A DNA stretch of 23,848 bases from Cellvibrionales bacterium UBA4495 (lineage in GTDB: Bacteria; Pseudomonadota; Gammaproteobacteria; Pseudomonadales; Porticoccaceae), in assembly GCA_002388905.1 (NCBI GenBank), contig DGNJ01000091.1, positions 1-23,848 of the forward strand, written 5' to 3'. Below are positions 6,884 through 14,389 of the stretch, piece after piece; within the stretch, counting starts at the first letter, position 1; each line of letters opens with the position of its first letter. Made by a program: the position numbers and the translations under genes. The notes under the pieces are model-generated. The model was not told the origin of the DNA. It worked only from the letters and a program-made list of their open reading frames with translations, and made no database searches.

Positions 6884-8533
6884 TTAGTCGTTGCAATGTA
6901 TCACGTTGTACTGATCGGCCTTATAGGCTTCCCTGATGGCCTTTTTGTCGATTTTTCCGACACTGGTTTTGGGAATTTCCTTCACCACGCACCAGTTTTC
7001 CGGCACCCAGAATCTGGCAACGGACTGCTGTAGATGTTGCCTGATGGCGGCGATATCCGGCTGCCGGCCCGGGTCCTCCAGAGTGATAAGGGCCAGGGGG
7101 CGCTCCTCCCAGCGCTGGTCGGGGATAGCCACCACCGCTGCTTCCGAGACCATCGGTTCCTTGAGCAACAGGGCCTCCAGCTCGACGGAGGAAATCCACT
7201 CGCCGCCGGACTTGATGACATCCTTCAAGCGGTCGGTTATGCGCACGTAGCCCTGTTCGTTGATGGTGCCCATATCGCCGGTCCTGAGCCAGCCGTCATC
7301 GGTAAAGGAGTCAGGGGCGGGCCTTTTATAGTAGCTCCCTGTCACCCAGGGCCCCCGAAGTTGCAGCTCGCCAATGGATTCCCCGTCTTCCGGCACCCGG
7401 TTGCCGTCCTCGTCCGACAGCCGCACCATCATGCCGGGTACCGGGCGGCCGGCCATGGCGCGCCATTCGGCTTCCTCTTCGGGCGGTGTGCCCCTGGGGG
7501 GTATGGACAGGGCGCACAAGGGGCTTGTCTCTGTCATGCCCCAGCCCTGGAGGACGGGGATGCCCCAGGTGTTATTGACCTTCTCGATCAGGGCCGGCGC
7601 CACCGGCGACCCACCGGAAACCAGGACCCGGAAGCAGGACATATCGATAGGACTCTCGCTGTGAAAGTGGAGCAGGTCGTTGATCAGTGTCGGTACCGTG
7701 GCGGTGAAAGTGGGGCGCTCCTGCTCTATCAGGAAGCGAATGTCCGCCGCCTTCATGTTAAAGCGCGGCAGAATCAGGTCCGCGCCGGCGAACCAGGCGG
7801 TATAGGGCAGCCCCCAGGCATTGGCGTGGAACATGGGAGGCAGGAGCAGCACACGGTCGTCCTGGGCGATGGCAAAAGTATCCCTGCCCATGGAAGCCAT
7901 GGAGTGGACAAAAATGGTCCGGTGGCTGTAGACGACGCCCTTGGGGTTGCCGGTGGTGCCGCTTGTATAGCAGATCACCGCCGCAGACGTTTCGTCCAGC
8001 TCCGGCCAGTCAAATTCCGAAGGCCGGCCACCGATCAGGGATTCGTAGTCATGGCTTTCCAGGGGGATATCGCTGCTGCCGGCATCGCTGTCGCTGTCGA
8101 CAATAATCAGGTGTTTGAGCGATGTCAGCTTTGAGGCAATGGGCTCCAGCAGGTGGAGCAGGTCGGCGTCGACGATCAGCGCTTTGTCTTCGGCGTGGTT
8201 GATGATGTATTCAAGCTGATCGGGAAACAGGCGCAGGTTGAGGGTGTGCAGCACCGCCCCCATGCCGGGCACGGCCAGGTAGGCTTCCATATGGGCCCGG
8301 TGGTTCCAGCACAGGGTGGCCACCCGGTCACCGGTCTCGACGCCCAGCTCCTGCAGGGCACACGCCAGCTGGTTGGCGCGCCGGAAAATGTCGGTGTAGG
8401 AGGCGTTGTCCAGCCGGGGCTTGTTATAGGTGACGATTTTGCTGTTGCCATGGATTCTGGCCCCATGATTCATGATCATCTGCGTGGTCATGGGAGCATG
8501 CATCATGGTCGATTCTAAAGGCCGGCTTGCCAT
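6884..8533 (-). CDS. AMP-forming acyl-CoA ligase, AlkK-like (medium-chain type)
   Basis: This 549-residue adenylate-forming enzyme converts a carboxylic acid, ATP and CoA to acyl-CoA in the cytoplasm. The P-loop-like motif YTSGTTGNPKGVVYSHR is at about residues 189-205. Further motifs are MFHANAWGLPY, GWGMTETSP, GWLRTGDMG and DRLKDVIKSGGEWISSVELE (hinge), with the catalytic Lys in KTSVGKIDKK near the C-terminus. The N-terminal pattern (TLCWNHRAHMEAYLAVPGMG, then INHAEDKALIVD) resembles Pseudomonas AlkK and related medium-chain ligases. GGAG precedes the start. It lies 19 nt behind one APH-fold kinase and 55 nt before the other, an arrangement like lvaE with lvaA. The substrate is probably an oxygenated or branched acid of this pathway, by inference. 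Confidence 0.92.
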   Translation of the reverse strand: MASRPLESTMMHAPMTTQMIMNHGARIHGNSKIVTYNKPRLDNASYTDIFRRANQLACALQELGVETGDRVATLCWNHRAHMEAYLAVPGMGAVLHTLNLRLFPDQLEYIINHAEDKALIVDADLLHLLEPIASKLTSLKHLIIVDSDSDAGSSDIPLESHDYESLIGGRPSEFDWPELDETSAAVICYTSGTTGNPKGVVYSHRTIFVHSMASMGRDTFAIAQDDRVLLLPPMFHANAWGLPYTAWFAGADLILPRFNMKAADIRFLIEQERPTFTATVPTLINDLLHFHSESPIDMSCFRVLVSGGSPVAPALIEKVNNTWGIPVLQGWGMTETSPLCALSIPPRGTPPEEEAEWRAMAGRPVPGMMVRLSDEDGNRVPEDGESIGELQLRGPWVTGSYYKRPAPDSFTDDGWLRTGDMGTINEQGYVRITDRLKDVIKSGGEWISSVELEALLLKEPMVSEAAVVAIPDQRWEERPLALITLEDPGRQPDIAAIRQHLQQSVARFWVPENWCVVKEIPKTSVGKIDKKAIREAYKADQYNVIHCND

Positions 8534-8552
8534 CGTTTTCAGCTCCGCTCAC

Positions 8553-9569
8553 TCAGGTTGATTTATTCAGGTACAGTTCCGCCTCTTGCAGTAGAGCGGG
8601 AACGTCGAATTCCAGGTTGCGGGCATACTCGGAGTCGACCTTGCCCTTTGTGAAGAGGATATAGGCGCCTTCCACCATGGCCGCAAGCCGCCAGAAAGCG
8701 AAGGCGCAAAAATAATGGTAGTTGTCCGCATCCATGCCGGTTCTGGCCGACCAGCGCCGGGCCAGGTATTCCCGGGACGGGGCGCCGTCGTTTCGGGTAA
8801 CCTGCTGGACAAAGGGCAGGGCGGGGGATTCGGTTTCCCGCGGGCCCCAGAACGCCAGCAGAAGTCCCAGGTCCACCCTGGGGTCGCCAATGGCGGCCAG
8901 CTCCCAGTCGATAATGGCGCCAAGTTTGGGGGATTCCTTTAAAAACAGCGTGTTGTCCAGGTGGAAGTCCCCGTGCATCAGGGTGGTGAATGATTCATCC
9001 GGCAGTTGGTCATTGAGTCTTTTGGCAAGTTTTTCGAAAAGCGGCAGATCCCGGACCTTGTCCTTCTGACGTATCTTGAGCCAGCGCTCCAACTGTCTTG
9101 GCAAAAAGGCCGAACTGGCTCTGAACCCTGGCAGGTCCAGTGTTTTCCAATCCAGGCTGTGGATATCGGCGATGGCGTCAACCAGCTCCTCGCCGATCGT
9201 TTGTAACGACGCGGACCCCTTGCCGTACCCTGCAGGCAGGGTGTCGGTGATGGCTACGCCATCCACGAAAGTACTCACCAGGAAGGGCGAGCCGATAACG
9301 GATTGATCGTCACAGAACCCCACAAAACCCGGCACCCGGGTCTTTTTGCCACTGAGTGCCGCCAGCACCCTGGCTTCCCGCTCGATCCCGCTACCCGCCA
9401 GGTCCGATATGGTATTTACCGGCGGGTGGCGGAGGATAAAATCCCCCTGGTCGGAGCTCAGCAACATGGTGACGTTGGAATTGCCGCCGCCAAGAGTTTC
9501 TTCAATGGTGGGATTCCCGATACCCAGATGGTCTGTCAGCCACCGGAGCAGGTTGTCATCGTTTGCCAT
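8553..9569 (-). CDS. Phosphotransferase (APH fold, ACAD10/11 N-domain / LvaA-like), copy 2
   Basis: The 338-residue protein is a second ACAD10/11-type kinase. The nucleotide-binding loop is LGGGNSNVTMLL with FILRHPP, the catalytic loop HGDFHLDN gives Asp201 and Asn206, and IDWELAAIGDPRVDLG supplies Asp221. The numbering of these residues is identical to copy 1, yet the proteins differ through most of their length, so they look like anciently diverged paralogues and not a recent duplication. AAAGGA precedes the ATG. It lies between the SDR and the acyl-CoA ligase in the same-strand run. Two kinases may handle different hydroxyacyl-CoA stereoisomers or intermediates (inference). Antibiotic resistance is an unlikely role given the context. 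Confidence 0.87.
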   Translation of the reverse strand: MANDDNLLRWLTDHLGIGNPTIEETLGGGNSNVTMLLSSDQGDFILRHPPVNTISDLAGSGIEREARVLAALSGKKTRVPGFVGFCDDQSVIGSPFLVSTFVDGVAITDTLPAGYGKGSASLQTIGEELVDAIADIHSLDWKTLDLPGFRASSAFLPRQLERWLKIRQKDKVRDLPLFEKLAKRLNDQLPDESFTTLMHGDFHLDNTLFLKESPKLGAIIDWELAAIGDPRVDLGLLLAFWGPRETESPALPFVQQVTRNDGAPSREYLARRWSARTGMDADNYHYFCAFAFWRLAAMVEGAYILFTKGKVDSEYARNLEFDVPALLQEAELYLNKST

Positions 9570-9655
9570 GAGTACAATCCTTTCACCGTGTCCGGGTAAT
9601 TGCCAGTGCCGTCGATGGTGTCTGCGGTTGATTCTCGCATTCGAAGCTCAGCCCA

Positions 9656-10372
9656 TCAGAGCATGCAGGAGAGCCCGCCGTCCACGGGGACCACGGCGCC
9701 GGTCATATACCGGGCCCTCGCCACCCAGCAGATAACCTCGGCGATTTCCTCGGGCTCTCCCGTTCTGGCGAGCGGAATTTTCTCGATAATCTTCTCCCGT
9801 GCCCTGTCGGATATGGCGCCGGTCATTTCCGTCATCACAAAACCGGGTATGACCAGGTTCACCCGGATCGCCTGACGGGCCAGTTCCACGGCCAGCACGC
9901 GGGTAAGGCCCTTGAGGCCGTTCTTGGACGCGCCATAGGGCGCATCACCGGCAAACCCCATGCCCCCCACGACGGCACCGATATTGACAATGCTGCCTCC
10001 CCGGTTGATATGGGGCAGCGCCGACTTGATCATTCGGAAAGGTCCCGACAGGTTGGTATCCAGGACCGACTGCCAGTCCTCGAAAGGCAGGGAGCCGATC
10101 AGTCCGCCCTTGTGGAGGCCGGCATTGTTGACCAGGATATCGATACTGCCCCACTGGTCGATAATCCGGGCAAGACCGGTGTCGATGGATTCCTGCCGGG
10201 TGATATCCACCTTGACGCCCAGAGCGTTATCGCCAAGCCTCTTCGCTTCGGCCATAACATCTTCGTTGCGGGCGAGCATGGCGACCTTTCCCCCTTCAGC
10301 AATAACCCGCGTTGCTGTCGCCAGTCCGAAACCCCTCGAGGCGCCGGTAATGACCCATATCTTACTGCTCAT
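9656..10372 (-). CDS. Short-chain dehydrogenase/reductase with Ala at the catalytic Ser position
   Basis: This 238-residue protein has SDR motifs: TGASRGFG (9-16), LARN after the second strand, VNNAG (81-85), Tyr146 and Lys150 in YGASK, and the C-terminal GAVVPVDGG. The segment IVNIGAVVGGMG aligns with FabG segments of the form TIGSVVGTMG. The catalytic Ser is therefore Ala133 (codon GCC), 13 residues before Tyr146 as in the canonical triad. Reduced or altered activity is possible. The protein is otherwise intact and probably folds. There is no clear ribosome-binding site, and a strong hairpin separates it from the receptor gene upstream. The role expected from context is oxidation or reduction of a hydroxy/keto pathway intermediate, analogous in position to LvaD. 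Confidence 0.85.
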   Translation of the reverse strand: MSSKIWVITGASRGFGLATATRVIAEGGKVAMLARNEDVMAEAKRLGDNALGVKVDITRQESIDTGLARIIDQWGSIDILVNNAGLHKGGLIGSLPFEDWQSVLDTNLSGPFRMIKSALPHINRGGSIVNIGAVVGGMGFAGDAPYGASKNGLKGLTRVLAVELARQAIRVNLVIPGFVMTEMTGAISDRAREKIIEKIPLARTGEPEEIAEVICWVARARYMTGAVVPVDGGLSCML

Positions 10373-10405
10373 AGGAAAAATGAAGCCCGTTCAGTTGATG
10401 GAAAG

Positions 10406-10431
10406 CGGCCGGGCACATCAGTGCCCGGCCG
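10406..10431 (-). terminator. Strong hairpin between receptor and SDR genes
   Basis: Eleven-bp perfect arms, CGGCCGGGCAC and GTGCCCGGCCG, enclose a 4-nt loop directly after the receptor stop codon. On the minus strand it is followed by CTTTCC, a poor T tract. It could be a partial terminator or an mRNA stabiliser that lets the receptor be made in excess of the downstream enzymes. Confidence 0.6.
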
Positions 10432-10442
10432 TGATGGACTGC

Positions 10443-12647
10443 CTAGAATGAATATTCCACTTGCAGGCCATAGGTCCTCGGTGCCCGCGAGGCGGTGTAA
10501 GACCAGAGAGCACCGGCAGCGAGACCCCCGACATCGAACCCGACTGTATAGCCGTCCTCGTCGGCCAGGTTTCGACCAAACAGGCTCACCTGCAGATTGT
10601 TGACGCGGTAATTAATAGATGCGTCTATCAGATCCTGGGCGTCGTTTTTAGTTTGTGGCGAATTAAGTAGTGAGACATGGTGTTCGCCAATAAAGTGCCA
10701 CCCAACGCGAGTCCAGGCGAGACCCGGCCCAACGTCCCACTCATATTTGACGGCCAGGCTCCCGGTCCATTCCGGCGCACGCCTCAACTCGAGGTGATCA
10801 TTGTCGGTGACACCACCAAGGCCGATATTCGCAACGAAGTCTTCGTACTGGGCATCCAGATAACCCAGGTTGCCGGATATTTCCAGCCCTTCGATTTTGG
10901 GCAAATACACAAAATCCATTTCGAGCCCTGATATCGTCGCTGTAGCCGCGTTGGCCACGACAGTTTGCTGTCCTGTGCCGCCGACCACGGATACACTTTG
11001 TTCTTCCTGTTTGTCGTCATAGTCCATATAGAAAGCGGCTGCGTTGAGCCGCAGGCGGTTATCCAGCCACTGACTTTTTATCCCGAACTCGAGGTTGTCC
11101 ACCGTCTCCGGATCGTAGGGAAGTTCCGCTGCTTCCTGAGTGGTGGGGCGGCCGCTGAAGCCGCCGGCCCGGTAACCTGACGAATACAGGCCGTAAAACA
11201 TCAGATTATCCGCAGCGAAGTACTTCAAGCCCAGTTTGGGTGTGAACTCTGCCCAGTCTTCACTCACAGGGGTTGGCATGTTGATGATGAAATCGTTGGT
11301 AATCTGGGCTTCTTTTTCGTCTTTCCCGTAGCGGCCGCCTACGGTGAGCACCCACTTGTCTGTCAGATTGTAATCTGCCTCAAAGAAGACTGCGTAGGTA
11401 TCAGTTTCCTGATGTGATGTCTGTGGAACTTCAATGATCAGGCCAGGTACTGCAAAGCCGATCAGGCTCAACAGGTCGATAGTGTACTCCATATGGTATT
11501 GATACAGCCCTACCGTATAGTTGAGTTTTTCGCCACTGTAATTGAGCCGCAATTCATTGCTGAGTTGCTCGTATTCTTCAGGTCGTGCTGTATGGTAGAG
11601 AGTCAGCGGGGAGCCATCCCAGTCTTGCCAGACCTTTTCGTCGGTTTCCCTGTAACCAAAGATGTACTCCATGCTGTATCGGTCGTTGAGAATCCAGTTG
11701 GCTTTGGCAATATGGGTGTCCGCCTCGAAAGATGCGTCATTTCGACCGTTCTGGACAACGTCGTAACGATCCCCGGAGATGGGCGTATCGAGGTCGGGTG
11801 CACAGAGCGCGTAAACGTCGCAGAAAAGCTGTCCGGGCTGCCCTACGTTCAGCAGCGGCGGCGTATCCTGGTCGTACTCCTCCTTGGTATAGGAGTACTC
11901 GAGCTTAAGATCAGTAGTGGGCTCCAACAGGAAATGCACACCATACATTTCATATTCAACGGCGCCATCCTCTTCACCCGTCACCAGATTGTCGTAGTAC
12001 CCCTCCCGCTGGTCGTGTTTCGAGTAGTTCAGCTTGACAGCCAGGTTGTCGGTGAGCCCGAAACTGGTATAACCATCGAACTTGGTGGTGTCATAGTTGC
12101 CATGGCTAACCCGAACTTTGCCGCTCAGGTCATGGGTTGGTTTTTTTCGGGTAACGTTAATGACCCCCCCAATCGAGTTCCGGCCAAAGAGAGTGCCCTG
12201 GGGTCCGCGCAGTACCTCGACCCGCTCGACATCGATAAGCTGGGTGATAGAGCCGGATGCCTTGCCCAGAAACATGCCGTCGATAACCACACCAACCGCC
12301 GGATCGAAACTGCTCTCCACTTCGGCCACGCCGATCCCCCTGATGGAGATGGCCGCCACCCCGCCGGGGCCTTGGGACGTATCATCGATAACCAGGTTGG
12401 GGGATACGTCTGCGATATCGCCGATATTGCTGGCAAAGCGGTTTTCGATTTCCGCTGCCGTGAAGGCGCTGACCGATTGCCCCAGATCCTGCAGGCTCTC
12501 TTCCCGTTTCCTGGCCGTGACTACCACCTCTTGCAGGGTGGTTGCCCCCGATTGTGCCTGGCTGTTCGCCACGGGCAGCATGCCGCCTCCGGCAATGACT
12601 GCTACGGCCAGGGCCAGCGGTTTTTTTGTCCTGTTGACAACGTGCAT
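10443..12647 (-). CDS. TonB-dependent outer-membrane receptor
   Basis: The 734-residue protein begins with a signal peptide (hydrophobic LALAVAVIAGGG, cleavage likely after NSQA). A TonB-box-like segment LQEVVVTARKREESLQD follows. The plug domain spans about residues 50-165 (SVSAFTAAEIE, ISIRGIG, VGVVIDG, VEVLRGPQGTLFGRNSIGGVINV). The rest is a beta-barrel rich in alternating aromatics and ends in Phe (YGLQVEYSF), as outer-membrane proteins do. Plug sequences of this style are common in receptors of hydrophobic-compound degraders and not limited to siderophore uptake. AGGAGA precedes the start. Two copies of the 21-bp palindrome lie 65-122 bp upstream of the start, so expression should respond to the regulon's regulator. 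The likely role is energised import of the pathway substrate. Confidence 0.93.
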   Translation of the reverse strand: MHVVNRTKKPLALAVAVIAGGGMLPVANSQAQSGATTLQEVVVTARKREESLQDLGQSVSAFTAAEIENRFASNIGDIADVSPNLVIDDTSQGPGGVAAISIRGIGVAEVESSFDPAVGVVIDGMFLGKASGSITQLIDVERVEVLRGPQGTLFGRNSIGGVINVTRKKPTHDLSGKVRVSHGNYDTTKFDGYTSFGLTDNLAVKLNYSKHDQREGYYDNLVTGEEDGAVEYEMYGVHFLLEPTTDLKLEYSYTKEEYDQDTPPLLNVGQPGQLFCDVYALCAPDLDTPISGDRYDVVQNGRNDASFEADTHIAKANWILNDRYSMEYIFGYRETDEKVWQDWDGSPLTLYHTARPEEYEQLSNELRLNYSGEKLNYTVGLYQYHMEYTIDLLSLIGFAVPGLIIEVPQTSHQETDTYAVFFEADYNLTDKWVLTVGGRYGKDEKEAQITNDFIINMPTPVSEDWAEFTPKLGLKYFAADNLMFYGLYSSGYRAGGFSGRPTTQEAAELPYDPETVDNLEFGIKSQWLDNRLRLNAAAFYMDYDDKQEEQSVSVVGGTGQQTVVANAATATISGLEMDFVYLPKIEGLEISGNLGYLDAQYEDFVANIGLGGVTDNDHLELRRAPEWTGSLAVKYEWDVGPGLAWTRVGWHFIGEHHVSLLNSPQTKNDAQDLIDASINYRVNNLQVSLFGRNLADEDGYTVGFDVGGLAAGALWSYTASRAPRTYGLQVEYSF

Positions 12648-12711
12648 GGTTATTCTCCTGTCTTCGCCTGTGAACTTGATGTCGCCGTTTGTTGGTGTCG
12701 CTCATATTATT

Positions 12712-12732
12712 GCTTGCTAATGTCAAGCAAGT
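12712..12732. promoter_or_regulatory. Regulon operator site 1 (GCTTGC-N9-GCAAGT)
   Basis: Half-sites GCTTGC and GCAAGT are separated by 9 nt, in the divergent region between the TonB receptor and the TetR gene. It shares half-site sequence and spacing with four other intergenic sites in this window. On the minus strand a TTGACA lies within it, so it may overlap a promoter. Confidence 0.75.
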
Positions 12733-12748
12733 TAAGTAATCTTTACAT

Positions 12749-12769
12749 ACTTACTGGCCACAAGCAAGT
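12749..12769. promoter_or_regulatory. Regulon operator site 2 (ACTTAC-N9-GCAAGT)
   Basis: This is the second site in the same divergent promoter, centred 37 bp from site 1. One half-site departs from consensus by one base (ACTTAC). A pair of operators between a TetR gene and its divergent target is the usual arrangement for autoregulation. Confidence 0.7.
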
Positions 12770-12973
12770 AAATATTTAGGCCCGGGCCCGGCTGCAAAGT
12801 GGAACGGATTTCCGCGAGCAGAACGGGAAACTGGCGGGATGCTGTTCGGGCGATGACCGATGGCGCCTGTGAATCCGGTCAAGGACCAAGACAGGCTTTT
12901 TGGTTTGGTTCGACGGTGTTGTAGAATTCCGGGGCATTTTTTGCAACCAGGTATGTCAGGTTTGGAATCAAGC

Positions 12974-13714
12974 ATGGATAAGGAAAGTGTCGAGGACAAA
13001 GGGGCTGTTGCAGGAACCCGGGCGTCGGGAAGCAGCAAGGCAAATAGCTCCAAGAGCAGTCGTGCCAAAAAGGCCAGAGGCAAGCGTTCAGAGAGGGCAC
13101 CCCGGCGCACCCAGGAGGAGCGTACTGCGCTGTCCGATGAGCGTATGTTCGAAGCGGCGATGGAGTTGATCTGCGAGCAGGGAGCGCACCGAACCACGCT
13201 TAAGCAGGTATGCGAGAAAGCGGGGTACAGTCGGGGGCTTGCCAACTACAGGTTCGGCTCCAAGGACGCGTTTTTTGACAAGCTGATCGGGCACTTCAAC
13301 CACGCCTGGAAAGAAGAATTGACCAGGGCGGTGGGAAGCAGCCAGGGATTGCAGGCGATCAGGCGCGCAATCGATGCCGTGGAAAGGTTTCTCCTGGAGC
13401 ACGGCGATTTTATGCGCAGTCGTTACATAATCATGTACGAGTCCATCGCCACCGATAACATTATCAGCAGAAAACTCAGGGCCAACCACCGGGCCTATAA
13501 TCAGGACATGGAGCGATGGGTTCTTCAGGGCATCGAGCAGGGAGATATCTCCCCGGATGTGGATGCGGAATCATTCGCCGTGTATTACAGCTCCTTCGTT
13601 TTCGGTACCGTCTTCCAGTGGCTTGTCAGCCCTGAGCAGATTGATATTGAGAAGATGTGCAGCTTTTTCCGGAAGCAGGTGGAAATGGCGCTGGCTCCGG
13701 TGGTAAAGCGTTAA
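12974..13714 (+). CDS. TetR-family transcriptional regulator, probable regulator of the 21-bp palindrome regulon
   Basis: From the start at 12974 (GGAA upstream) the protein has 246 residues; in-frame starts exist at 12953 and 12860. The first 50 or so residues are a Ser/Lys/Arg-rich, probably disordered basic extension (SSKANSSKSSRAKKARGKRS). A TetR helix-turn-helix follows (ERMFEAAMELICEQGAHRTTLKQVCEKAGYSRGLANYRFGSKDAFFDKL). The remaining part is an all-helical ligand-binding domain with LLEHGDFMRSRYIIMYESIA. It is divergent from the TonB receptor, and two copies of ACTTGC-N9-GCAAGT lie between the two starts, so autoregulation and control of the receptor are likely. The inducer is probably a pathway intermediate such as an acyl-CoA (inference). 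The SnoaL-like gene follows after 55 nt and may be co-transcribed. Confidence 0.88.
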   Translation: MDKESVEDKGAVAGTRASGSSKANSSKSSRAKKARGKRSERAPRRTQEERTALSDERMFEAAMELICEQGAHRTTLKQVCEKAGYSRGLANYRFGSKDAFFDKLIGHFNHAWKEELTRAVGSSQGLQAIRRAIDAVERFLLEHGDFMRSRYIIMYESIATDNIISRKLRANHRAYNQDMERWVLQGIEQGDISPDVDAESFAVYYSSFVFGTVFQWLVSPEQIDIEKMCSFFRKQVEMALAPVVKR

Positions 13715-13769
13715 TAGGCTGATATAGCACGGTTTATGTTGAACAATATCATTGAGAGACGCGTTGGCT

Positions 13770-14177
13770 ATGAGTGATGCGAGTGAAAACCTGGCGAATA
13801 ACAAGGCGCTGGTGAGGCGGTTCTGGGAGGCCTTTTCCCGAAGCGATTTCGACACCGTGATGGATCTGCTGGCGGATGATGTCTCCTGGTGGGTGGCCGG
13901 CAGCACTGGCATTTCCGGTACTTACGACAAGGCCGGACTGAAGGAGCTTTTTACCAATGTGGCGGGAGGGACCAAGACAGGGGTCAGGGTGACACCCACC
14001 GTGATGACCGCGGAGGAGGACCGGGTCGCCATGGAAGCACTTTCGGAAGCGGAAACCCTGGACGGCAAGATATATAAAAATGACTATCATTTTCAGCATG
14101 TTATAAAAGACGGGAAGCTTGCTGTCGTGCGCGAGTATATGGACCCGGAGCACGTGAGGGAGGTCTTCGGTGTTTGA
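13770..14177 (+). CDS. SnoaL-like / NTF2-fold protein (ketosteroid isomerase-like superfamily)
   Basis: This small protein of 135 residues from the ATG at 13770 has the NTF2-fold pattern. A helix region ENLANNKALVRRFWEAFSRSDFDTVMDLLADDVSWWV is followed by the strand/turn GISGTYDKAGLKELF and the C-terminal strands YHFQHVIKDGKLAVVREYMDPEHV. An in-frame TTG lies six codons upstream. The superfamily includes steroid delta-isomerases, limonene-epoxide hydrolases, polyketide cyclases and many of unknown function. The catalytic residues of a specific subgroup cannot be assigned by eye. Its place between the TetR gene and the acyl-CoA dehydrogenase operon suggests a pathway-specific isomerase or hydrolase, or a binding role, but this is inference. 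Confidence 0.8.
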   Translation: MSDASENLANNKALVRRFWEAFSRSDFDTVMDLLADDVSWWVAGSTGISGTYDKAGLKELFTNVAGGTKTGVRVTPTVMTAEEDRVAMEALSEAETLDGKIYKNDYHFQHVIKDGKLAVVREYMDPEHVREVFGV

Positions 14178-14185
14178 TTTATGTT

Positions 14186-14206
14186 ACTTGCTTGCGTACA
14201 GCAAGA
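14186..14206. promoter_or_regulatory. Regulon operator site 3 (ACTTGC-N9-GCAAGA)
   Basis: The site is eight nt after the SnoaL-like stop and 183 bp upstream of the acyl-CoA dehydrogenase. The spacer TTGCGTACA is nearly the same as that of site 5 (TTGCGTCTA). It probably controls the dehydrogenase-hydrolase-monooxygenase-P450 operon. The 183-bp remainder of this gap shows no gene. Confidence 0.72.
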
Positions 14207-14389
14207 ATGGTAGTTTGATGTTTTGCTGATCGTTTCCTGGTAGTTCCGTCCGGGACCAATGCGGTACCGGCTGCCGGGGCGGCGATGGGTATTAATAATG
14301 GCGGTTGTCGTTGCCTGGCCAACCGGGCCCATCGGGAGTTTCGCCGGAGTGCCCGAAGAATTTTGATATTGAATTGAGAGGAGCGGAGT

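Noticed and set aside
7034..8134. 366-codon open frame on plus
   Set aside because: It is antisense to the acyl-CoA ligase; long frames of this kind are common opposite GC-rich genes.
5821..9569. Phosphotransferases as aminoglycoside-resistance genes
   Set aside because: The fold is shared, but the motifs and neighbours (acyl-CoA ligase, SDR) match the ACAD10/11-LvaA branch.
11493..12779. 428-codon open frame on plus
   Set aside because: It is antisense to the TonB-dependent receptor, has no domain, and runs through the operator region.
12701..12790. Exact -35/-10 promoter assignment at the receptor/TetR divergent region
   Set aside because: TTGACA occurs on the minus strand, but no convincing -10 sequence lies at 16-18 nt; no promoter is called.
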